Below, in pieces: positions 9,295 to 16,688 of a stretch of DNA of 25,545 nucleotides. The stretch lies in contig QZWS01000114.1 of the NCBI GenBank assembly GCA_004114245.1, forward strand, positions 1-25,545, given 5' to 3'. A program made the translations under genes and the position numbers. The notes beneath the pieces were generated by a model. It was not told where the DNA came from. It searched no databases and saw only the letters and a list, made by a program, of their open reading frames with translations. The stretch's first letter is position 1. Each line of letters starts with the position of its first letter. This stretch comes from Zoopage sp. CT-All. Its lineage: Eukaryota; Zoopagomycota; Zoopagomycetes; Zoopagales; Zoopagaceae.

Positions 9295-10441
9295 TTAACT
9301 GCCCTGCTGTCCAAGCGTCCCGCCCATCATATCCAACATGCGCATCCACACTGTGGACTGCTCGACGCGCTCCTGGCGCCGCGCCGCCAACTCCTCGGCC
9401 CGCGCCCGCACATCGTCCTCGTGCAGCCGCAGCTCGCGCTCCGTGCGCGCCTCCTCGCGCTCCCATATTTCCATCTGACGAGCATAGAACTCGCGCTGCA
9501 TTTGCATGTGCTCGGTAAGCAGCTGCACGAGGGTGTCGGCCGAGCGAGCGTATTCGCAAGAGTGGGTGTGCGATGGCTGCGATGAATGATGGTGATTGGC
9601 GAGGAGGTCGGCGACGCTGCTGTTGGATGCGTCCTGGTGGTGGGGATGGGCCAGCATGGACATGCGCTTGCGCTTCCCTGTACGCTGCTGGTGGCCCGCG
9701 TCTCTTGGCATGGATGCTGCAGCCTCGGGGGTGTGGGTGTGAGCGCGATGATCGGAGGCGAGCGGCGACGTCGCTGCCAACAGCTCATCGCCCTCAGTCG
9801 CCGCCAGGGCCTCGCCAGCGGCTGCCATTGCGTCAAACGCCGACTTGTCATGTCCAGTGCGCTCCTATACAATCACAGTCAGATGAAGCGAGAACAAGGG
9901 CCACTCCGACCGCTGCTTGATCAGCCTCCTCGCAACACAGGATGGCAATCCGTTCCGCGTCGGTCAATGCCACAAGCACCCCGACCCCGTTCTTCATATC
10001 CGCCATTTTATCCCGCCCCACGCCCATCAACTTATCAAACCGATCTTTGCATGCACGCGACATCACATCCACGCCATATAGCTCCTTGAATGACAACGCC
10101 ACTGCGTCATACTTGGTGGCCATGGTGCCGTGCGCGAATATATGGCACGAGTGTTGGCGCGCGAGTTCCATGAGCTTGGTGTCCAGAGAGGTGTCCCAGC
10201 GCTTTCGTGGGCGTTTGTGGAGCGAAGCGGAGCCGTCATGCGATGCAGGGCTGCGCGGACCGACGCCCAGGACGGCCGAAGCATTGGGATGGACGCTATT
10301 GGCGGCGGCGGTGCCAGCCACCCCGGAAGATTGCTGCTGTTGCCGCGGCTCGCCCCCCGGGAGCGCATCCAACGCCAGGCCCATGTTGGGCTGCTGCATG
10401 AGCTGCGCGAGCATGTCGGCGTTGGGTTGCCAGGACTCCAT
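9295..10441 (-). CDS. MYB/SANT-like, coiled-coil protein homologous to the Harbinger accessory protein, 366 aa
   Basis: Likely nuclear DNA-binding protein. Exon 1 is 10441-9911, the intron 9910-9865 (GTCGGA...TATAG, 46 bp, phase 0) and exon 2 9864-9295. After a Gln-rich N-terminus (about 1-90) comes a MYB/SANT-like domain: KRPRKRWDTSLDTKLMELA, then YDAVALSFKELYG and SRACKDRFDKLMGVGRDKM. Exon 2 gives a basic patch (GKRKRMSM, likely nuclear signal), His/Ser-rich linker, a Glu/Arg-rich coiled coil and the end motif STVWMRMLDMMGG. The domain order, the R-x-C-x4-FD-x-x-M motif, the WMRML tail and the intron position and phase match the transposon gene at 1-800. No transposase is nearby and base composition is host-like, so domestication is plausible. 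Start at 10441 chosen because the frame upstream lacks domain content; divergent from APH-1. Confidence 0.75.
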
Positions 10442-10668
10442 GGGGAAAACGATGGTGGAGCGAAAAACGAAAATGGCGATCGGCAATCGGCAATCCCAGT
10501 GAGTGCACAGCATCGCGGACGTCTGTTGTTTGTTAGGCGCTTGTATTAGACGCATGGAGACGCATGGCTTCATTGCGCCAACACGACATATGGATTCCGG
10601 TATTTTCCCCCGGGCGCACTCGGCCAGGCATTTTCCGCTGGCGGTGTCAGCACTCTCCGCATTCCATC
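10442..10668. promoter_or_regulatory. 227-bp divergent promoter region (MYB-like gene / APH-1)
   Basis: The start codons of the MYB-like gene (-) and the APH-1 gene (+) are 227 bp apart and point away from each other, so this spacer must contain both promoters. I see no TATA box that I would trust. The minus-strand frame stays open through it, but encodes nothing recognisable. Confidence 0.55.
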
Positions 10669-11651
10669 ATGGGCTGGCTCGCGTTCTTCGGCTGCGGCCT
10701 GACCGCCTACTCGCCCATCCTCACCCTCTTCTTCGCTACCGTCTCGGGCTCTGCGCAGCATGTCATCCTGTCGCTGGCCGCCGCATTCTTCTGGCTCATC
10801 GCGCTGCTCATCGTCTCGCTCGTTTGGTATCTCGCCACCCCCATTCGCGGCCTGCATCCCGTAACCGTGTTGTACGGTGTGCTCGTGCAAGAGGCATTCC
10901 GGTATCTATACTACCTTCTCTATGCGTGAGTGCTTTGTTTTCATCGCGTGCTTGCTGATGGAGCGGCACGGGTGTAGGCGGGCCGAGAAGGGGCTGAATA
11001 CCGTGTCAAAGAACCCCGGGTCGGGGCACAACCGGCCAATGTTCGCCTTTGGTAGGTGTTTAGTAGTGCAGGAGCGCGCTTACTCCTCGTGTAGTAAGCG
11101 GGATGGGATTTGGGCTGGTCGGTGCGCTCATTTCGTACGTCTCGCTGCTGGCCAATACCCTTGGTCCAGGCACCATGTACACCAAGTCCTGTCCCACCGT
11201 ATCGCTTGCATTCATCTCGGGTACATCCATTGTTGATCGTATCGCCTGATAATTGACGCGAGCATGAACTACAGCGATCCAGACCGCGATCTTTAGTCTG
11301 CTGCAAGTTGTCTGGATGCTGATCGCCTTTGATGCCTTCACGGAGCCCAAGCCTGCGCCCGCCGCTTCCGGACATTCTGCGCCTGCCTATCCCACGTCGC
11401 CTATGCATGCGGCTAGAACGGGCTTTGGCAAGTGGTGGCGGCTGTCATGGGTTCTCCTCTCGCATCTGGCCGCCTCGTACGCTGTAGGTCCTCGATTTGT
11501 CGCAGTCATGCTGAATCCCATCTTGCAGACGCTGATGAACACGTATATTGGGGTGGATCTGGGCTGTGCGTACTCCATCATCGTGCTTGTTGCAGTGCTG
11601 GCTGTGAGCATTGGAATTGCCGCCCATTCCATGGTTCGGCAGTGGCGATGA
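10669..11651 (+). CDS. APH1: gamma-secretase subunit APH-1, 4 exons, 277 aa
   Basis: Seven-helix scaffold subunit of the intramembrane protease gamma-secretase (with presenilin, nicastrin, PEN-2). Exons: 10669-10925, 10978-11051, 11095-11220 and 11275-11651; introns of 52, 43 and 54 bp, all GT-AG and in phase. The start MGWLAFFGCGLTAYSP matches the family N-terminus. Then AAAFFWLIALLIVSLVWY and VLVQEAFRYLYYLLYARAEKGL match TM2-3. Exon 3 gives FVSGMGFGLVGALIS, the GxxxG helix: the first two glycines are kept, the third position is Ala. LANTLGPGT follows. Of two conserved membrane histidines, the one in LLSHLAAS is kept, whereas the one normally in LLHxFW is Gln here (LLQVVWM). APH-1 is absent from well-studied Dikarya, so the gene is informative about lineage. 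Convergent with FIS1. Confidence 0.9.
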
Positions 11652-11746
11652 CCGGCAGCTGCCTGATATCATTTGTAATATTGGATGGTAGTAATAGACA
11701 TGTGAGATGTACTGCAAGATGTGTATGCGTGGGTGGACTCCTGGCC

Positions 11747-12346
11747 CTAATCTCTGCTGCGCAGCAGCGCCATCAACGCCCACGCGCCCACCGCCACCAC
11801 GCTGCCAACAATCGCCATGCCCATCACACCCTCCCTCGTCACCTTCTCGTCGATCCTCCGGCCCAGCTCCAAGGCCTGTCGATTGCCCGGCTCAAGGGCC
11901 AGCAGTCGATCGTTGTACTGCCGCGCCTCGATATACAGCCCGAGTTTGGTGCAGGCAAGGGCAAGATACAGGAGACATTCGCGCTCCCGAGACGGGTCTT
12001 GAGCAGCAATGTCTATCAAATAGGTACCGTCTTGGGGTCGTCATGGGAATGGCGAGCCTGCCTTGGAGGAGCGCAATGCTGGTGGATTGGTGCGCCCGCT
12101 TTGTCGACTTGACCAGGCCCCACGCATAATTGAACTGGTCCAGGGTGTCAGCAGCGGAAACGGCGGGGAGGGGAGCAAGCCTTGGACTGCAGGGTTGGGC
12201 TGGGTTGCTCACGCTCATACTGCCGCTTCAGCACCTAGAGCCATACACGGGCAATAGTTCACCAGGATCCAGCGTGTTGGTGGGTGGAATACATCGAGTT
12301 CGGGGGCGGAGAGCGGGACTTCGAAATCGGCGAGCGGATCAGACAT
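11747..12346 (-). CDS. FIS1: mitochondrial fission protein FIS1, 4 exons, 148 aa
   Basis: Tail-anchored adaptor of the outer mitochondrial (and peroxisomal) membrane that recruits the fission machinery. Exons on minus: 12346-12293, 12234-12181, 12134-12062 and 12012-11747. Joined protein shows PLSAPELD|VLKRQYEREQP, then LQSK|FNYAWGLVKSTKR, then IALLQ|DIAAQDPSRERECLLYLA, matching the family's two TPR-like repeats, including the hallmark FNYAWGL. The C-terminus is a single membrane helix (GMAIVGSVVAVGAWALMALL) ending in LRSRD, a short basic-acidic tail typical of tail anchors. Length equals the family norm. Introns 2 (46 bp, AAG|GCTTGC, branch-like CTGAC) and 3 (49 bp, AAG|GCAGGC) begin with GC instead of GT; no in-frame GT alternative was found. 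Head-to-tail with CPSF30, 130 bp downstream of its stop. Confidence 0.9.
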
Positions 12347-12476
12347 GGCGAGAATGTGAGGCGGTGTTTTGCTCGGGTAGCTGACGTATATACGGGGCAG
12401 CATCGTGGTTGAGTAAAATACACATGGATATGCGCAGCTTGCGATCGGCTCCGACAACATGCACTGCTGCTGTCAA

Positions 12477-13235
12477 TCAATATCTTCCACCGCCAGGGGC
12501 CCCGGTGCACCGGTTCGCATAGTGCCCCTTCTGCCCGCACTTGAAGCAGTCCACCTCGCTCAGCGGGCGGAAGCCCCGCTCCCCGCCACCGCCGCCCTGG
12601 AACTCGCCACGCGCCGCGTTCGCAGCACTGCCTACAAACCCAGGCGTCCTGCGATCGCCGCCACCGGCGTCACGACCATACGGAAACGGCGGAATATCCA
12701 GCTTGTCCAAGTCCGGGATCTCGAACTTGGCATGGCCGTCGGTGCATTCGGGCCCCTTGGGACAAAAGCCGGCCAGGTACAGCGGACACAGCTGCCGCCG
12801 CTCATGGCGATAGCGACACGTCGGCCCGTGCTTGCAATACCCCCGGGTGTACCAGGGACACACGCTGCGAATCTTGTCCGGATCCGGGTGCAGGTAGACG
12901 CAGGTGTCGCCGGAGACGCACTCGCCAAACTTTGTCCAGAAATAGCACGTCGGCATGCGCGATGCGTTCATCTCGTGCAGAAACTCGCACGCATCGCCCT
13001 TCTTGCACAGACTGCGCAGCCAGTGTTTGCAGACCACGATGGTGCGGCGCTCGCCCGGGCGGCCGTGGCGGTACGGGCACTGGGTGCCGCGGGTGCAGGT
13101 GCCGCGCAGAAACGGCTTGCAGATGTCCGGCGGGATGCGCCGGTCGCCGTCGATGTTGAGCGCGGATTTTATGAATGGCTCGAAATCGAAGCGTGCGGAC
13201 TCGAGGTCCCGGTCGCAGGTGGGATCGGACGGCAT
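12477..13235 (-). CDS. YTH1: CPSF30/Yth1 mRNA cleavage and polyadenylation factor, CCCH zinc fingers, 252 aa
   Basis: RNA-binding subunit of the cleavage and polyadenylation factor that helps read the AAUAAA signal. Five C-x7/8-C-x5-C-x3-H fingers follow one another: ICKPFLRGTCTRGTQCPYRH, VCKHWLRSLCKKGDACEFLH, TCYFWTKFGECVSGDTC(VYLH), VCPWYTRGYCKHGPTCRYRH and LCPLYLAGFCPKGPECTDGH. A Gly-rich linker leads to a C-terminal CCHC zinc knuckle (CFKCGQKGHYANRC). Animal CPSF4 has such a knuckle and budding-yeast Yth1 does not, so this is the longer ancestral-type layout. The N-terminus (FDFEPFIKSALNID) matches the family's segment before finger 1. Single exon; start at 13235 matches this conserved N-terminus, although the frame continues further upstream. 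Confidence 0.95.
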   Translation of the reverse strand: MPSDPTCDRDLESARFDFEPFIKSALNIDGDRRIPPDICKPFLRGTCTRGTQCPYRHGRPGERRTIVVCKHWLRSLCKKGDACEFLHEMNASRMPTCYFWTKFGECVSGDTCVYLHPDPDKIRSVCPWYTRGYCKHGPTCRYRHERRQLCPLYLAGFCPKGPECTDGHAKFEIPDLDKLDIPPFPYGRDAGGGDRRTPGFVGSAANAARGEFQGGGGGERGFRPLSEVDCFKCGQKGHYANRCTGAPGGGRY

Positions 13236-13717
13236 GACTAAGGGTGTTTGAGAAGGAGGCAGGACTGCTAGCCGACACTGCTCACACACGCTTCGAGGCC
13301 ATGGTGGAATTCTGGGAATAGTGAGAAATACTCGATGACTAAGCGAAGTCAGGCGGGAAAGGCTGGCAGACTCGGAACAGTCAATCGTCAGAATCTGCAA
13401 ACGTTGCTCCATCAAACAAATATGAAGGATGATACGAGATCAGCGCAAATGTACACTGCATAGCCGTTTAATTGATAAGCTTGGACATAAAAGGCATACT
13501 AGTGGGTTGTGCTGAGGAATGCTGCAACTTGGTGCCATGTCTCAGACATAATATCCGAGTGAAGTGCAGCCAATGCAACACATACCTGGCTACTCCTGTT
13601 GTAACTTGGTGGCCAATGCAGCCATTAATGTTCGAGCGGACAGAACACTTTTATAGAACAATCAACACATCACATCCCCTGCTGCAACGACTCCAACAGT
13701 CCACAACCAGTGCTCGT
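13236..13717. other. 482-bp intergenic stretch, no gene seen
   Basis: It lies between the 5' end of CPSF30 and the 3' end of the secreted-protein gene, both on the minus strand. It should hold the CPSF30 promoter and the neighbour's 3' UTR. A plus-strand Cys-rich frame at 13472-13747 has no recognisable domain and runs into the neighbouring gene in antisense. No RNA gene was recognised. Confidence 0.5.
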
Positions 13718-15130
13718 TTAACCACTATTGGCCAATTTCTTCAGTAGCACCCTCAGAAGATTGTGCTGCTCCCATGCTGGAATCAGATTCGCTTTCCCAA
13801 GGTTATCCAGTACCAGCAATGCTACGTTCAATTGGCCATGTGTAGCTAAATCCTCAAGTGCCCAGAGCGGCACTTGCCATTCTGACCACGTTTCTGCCTT
13901 CTTTTTACCCAGTTGGCCTTGCGATGGACGGTTCCCGAGAAGAGCGGATCTGATGGCGGCACCAACAAGTTCTGATCTTGTGCTAAATTCCAACCCTCTT
14001 GCAATGCGTGACGCTGTATCAGCGTCAGATTCACCAGCAAATGCAGTCCAACGTATCGAGGAGCCCAAGAGGAGGGAAGGTAGGGATTTGGCGAGAATTT
14101 TCCTGTCGTTGACTGAAATCTGTATGACGCGCAGCAGCCCGTCAACAATATCATAGATGCTCGGCTGGAGACTGCCACACTCGCGAAGGTCTCCCAGCGG
14201 ATTATACTTGACGCGGTGATCAAGACGCAGTACGCTATCATAGAGATTGCCCAGCTTGTCCAGCGCCACTTCATTCGCCAGGTAGCCATGGAGTGATGAT
14301 AGGACATCCTTGAGCGTAGAAATGCCACCGGTAACAAGCTTTTCATCATCACCGACATGAGGTTTAATGCCATTTGCGACAAGATTGTAGAGGTGGGCGG
14401 ATACGGCACGCTGGAGGGCTTTGCCGTCAGTGTTGCGGGTCGTTTTAATCCTTGCGAGCATCTTGACAAACAGGGAGGTTGCTTCAGAGGACCAATCGCC
14501 GTCCAGTTCAAACTCGCCCTGCAGCTGATCTGCTTGAAGGTCGACAAAATTGGTGCATGCATGCGAGATTCCCTCAGCATTTTGGGGCCCAGTGCAATGC
14601 ATGGCGGCCGCAAGCACAAGGTCCTTCACTGGCACGACAATACACTTTTCCGAAATGCCACAAAGCCTGTTCCCAGCAACAAACAACAAGTTCTTCAAGT
14701 AGTCCTTGCGCTTCTCGGGGGGAAAATCGGGGCGGAAGCAGGATGGCAAATGTATGCGGCTTATGCCGTAGATAGCATGTACAAATTGATACTCATCGCG
14801 CATTTTGGCAAAGGCATTGACTAGTTCGGCATTGCTAGTGCCGAGCAAGGCACTTGTCAAGTATTCGGTTGCATTCGCGAGAGAGTGCCTGTACGCATTG
14901 GCATACCCAGCCCCACTGGTATGTTTGAAGGCACGACGAGCATCTTCAGGCAGCTTGCTGAGAACCTCCGTAGCGAAATCCAGGCCACCTGGAAATCCAA
15001 AGCTGCTGCCCTCGAACGAGCGATCCTTGTCGATGAACGAGATTGTGGGATGAGGGTCGGGTTTGGATGCTGCTGCAATGCCGCTTGCAAGCACCAGAGC
15101 GACAAGTACGCTGTGTGAGATGGGATGCAT
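13718..15130 (-). CDS. secreted or lumenal protein of unknown function, 470 aa
   Basis: I do not recognise the family. The single-exon frame starts with a classical signal peptide (hydrophobic residues about 6-20, cleavage near AAASKP). The mature part is mostly predicted helix, with regular Leu/Ala spacing (for example NALLVLDN-like and RVLLKKLA stretches) that could be a helical-repeat fold. Six cysteines, five of them in the N-terminal half (SCFRPD, RLCG, EKCI, MHCT, HACT) and one near RECGSL, could pair as three disulfides. There is no second membrane helix and no ER-retention motif at the C-terminus (KKLANSG). Codon use and length without stops support a real gene. It shares a 108-bp divergent promoter with AARSD1. 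Confidence 0.7.
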   Translation of the reverse strand: MHPISHSVLVALVLASGIAAASKPDPHPTISFIDKDRSFEGSSFGFPGGLDFATEVLSKLPEDARRAFKHTSGAGYANAYRHSLANATEYLTSALLGTSNAELVNAFAKMRDEYQFVHAIYGISRIHLPSCFRPDFPPEKRKDYLKNLLFVAGNRLCGISEKCIVVPVKDLVLAAAMHCTGPQNAEGISHACTNFVDLQADQLQGEFELDGDWSSEATSLFVKMLARIKTTRNTDGKALQRAVSAHLYNLVANGIKPHVGDDEKLVTGGISTLKDVLSSLHGYLANEVALDKLGNLYDSVLRLDHRVKYNPLGDLRECGSLQPSIYDIVDGLLRVIQISVNDRKILAKSLPSLLLGSSIRWTAFAGESDADTASRIARGLEFSTRSELVGAAIRSALLGNRPSQGQLGKKKAETWSEWQVPLWALEDLATHGQLNVALLVLDNLGKANLIPAWEQHNLLRVLLKKLANSG

Positions 15131-15238
15131 TGTGTTCTTTCAAGTTATGCGTGTGTTAGGAGGGTGGGACGCTTTACAGCGAGAAGATGTAGAAGGGGAC
15201 CACATGGCCTGGTGTTGATCCTAAGCCAACACATCCCA
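15131..15238. promoter_or_regulatory. 108-bp bidirectional promoter (secreted protein / AARSD1)
   Basis: The start codons at 15130 (-) and 15239 (+) are only 108 bp apart and divergent, so one short spacer must drive both genes. No core motif could be assigned with confidence. Confidence 0.6.
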
Positions 15239-16651
15239 ATGCCAGCGCGCTGTGGGAATCTCGCCTGCCAGAAGGACGCGCATGTGACGTCGCTGAAAAC
15301 CACGGTCGTCGGCTGCGACGTGATCAAGACCAATTCGGATGCGGGCGCCTTTTACGAGGTCACGCTGGACGACACCGGTACTGCCTTCGCCAAAGCCAGC
15401 ATGCATCATCCTGTCCTTGTCGGTAGTGATATTTCCGGAAGGCGGAGGACAGCCATCGGACACGGGATACATCGAGAATATTCGCGTATTGCGCGCTGAG
15501 CGCCGGGGTGGATGCTGTGTTCACATCTGTGACGGACCCGTGGAGGTTGGCGCCGAAGTACGCGTAACAATTGATTCAGGCCGGCGCAGGGATCACATGC
15601 AGCAGCATTCCGGTACTACCCTATTTGCACATTTCACCCATTTAATACATACAGGACAGCATCTTCTGAGCGCCGTGATGGAGCAGGACTATGGGCTGGA
15701 TACATTCTCTTGGTTCGCCATGTTCCCAGTTTGCGCACTCTGATTATGCTCAGGAATCTCGGCACTGCACTCTCATACATTGAGCTAAAGCCCACCGAAA
15801 ACGCTGTCAAGCTCAGCACCGAGGCCGAGCGATGTGCTTTCGTTAATGCTCTCGAAGAAAAGGTCAACCAGCTTATCCAAGAAGCCAGGCCCGTTATCGT
15901 TCACACCGGGGACCATTCTATGGTGCAACAAATGCTCACGCGCGGCAGCATTTCACAAGTCGCTCTCGGGGAAGCTGGCGTCAGCAATGGCGAAAGCGGC
16001 TCCATCCGACTGATCGAGATCCAGGGCGTCGATGCCAATCCCTGCTGCGGGACGCATGTCAAAAATCTAGCTGAGCTGCAGTGCATCAAATTGACTGGCA
16101 TCACTAGTGCCCGTGGTGGAAATTTCCGTCTGAACTTTCTCATCGGTGGCCGAGTGCTGGCACAGCTGGGTGCGTCCATCGAGAATGACCGTGAACTTGG
16201 CACCTTGCTCCACTGCGGCCCAGTCGACTTTGCAAAGATGGTGCGGCAGATAAAGGAGCAGCTAAAAGACGTGGAACGCCATAGCAAGACGCTAAAAGCC
16301 GACCTGGCCGTGTGCATTGCCCAGGATCTCATCCAAAAGAGCCAGTACGTTTACTGGCGCAAGGATGCTGATCTTGCCTTCCTTCAGGATATTTCGCGAG
16401 AATATCTAGCCAGACTGAACGCTTCGGAGCAAGACGGGGCTGTCACATTGATCGGTGGAGCAGAGTCAACTGGTGGACCGGTGCTGATCGTGGGCACCGC
16501 CGAAGACATTGTTGCAAAGGCTGCGACTTTCCTGCAGCAGAGAATCTCTTCGGTTAAAGGTGGTGGACGCGGATGTCGCTGGCAAGGCAAATCGCTTCAA
16601 TGGATTGGCCAGCAAGTTGCCGACTTGACTTGCCATCAGCAGCAAAAATAA
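15239..16651 (+). CDS. AARSD1: alanyl-tRNA editing protein AARSD1/AlaX-L, 4 exons, 426 aa
   Basis: Trans-editing enzyme that hydrolyses Ser (or Gly) wrongly attached to tRNA-Ala. Exons: 15239-15377, 15427-15612, 15655-15712 and 15754-16651, with GT-AG introns of 49, 42 and 41 bp. Joins give LDDT|VIFPEGGGQPSDTGY, RDHMQQHS|GQHLLSAV and FSW|NLGTALSYIEL. Zinc ligands are visible: HxxxH at H103 and H107, and CxxxH at C225 and H229 (NPCCGTHV). The catalytic domain is followed by a coiled segment (QIKEQLKDVERHSKTLK) and a DHHA1-like C-terminal domain ending KGGGRGCRWQGK. There is no aminoacylation domain, so this is a free-standing editor rather than alanyl-tRNA synthetase. Length equals the animal protein. 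Followed 37 bp later by Nop4 on the same strand. Confidence 0.93.
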
Positions 16652-16652
16652 A
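16647..16652 (+). terminator. AATAAA polyadenylation signal overlapping the AARSD1 stop codon
   Basis: The canonical hexamer AATAAA covers the TAA stop codon at 16649-16651. With the next start codon at 16689, the AARSD1 3' UTR must be extremely short or overlap the Nop4 5' end. Confidence 0.55.
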
Positions 16653-16688
16653 ACGCTTGTTTTTGTTTCGCTTGCTGCATCCTTGACC

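Noticed and set aside
13472-13747. 91-codon plus-strand frame with several cysteines
   Set aside because: Runs antisense into the secreted-protein gene and matches no family; likely chance.
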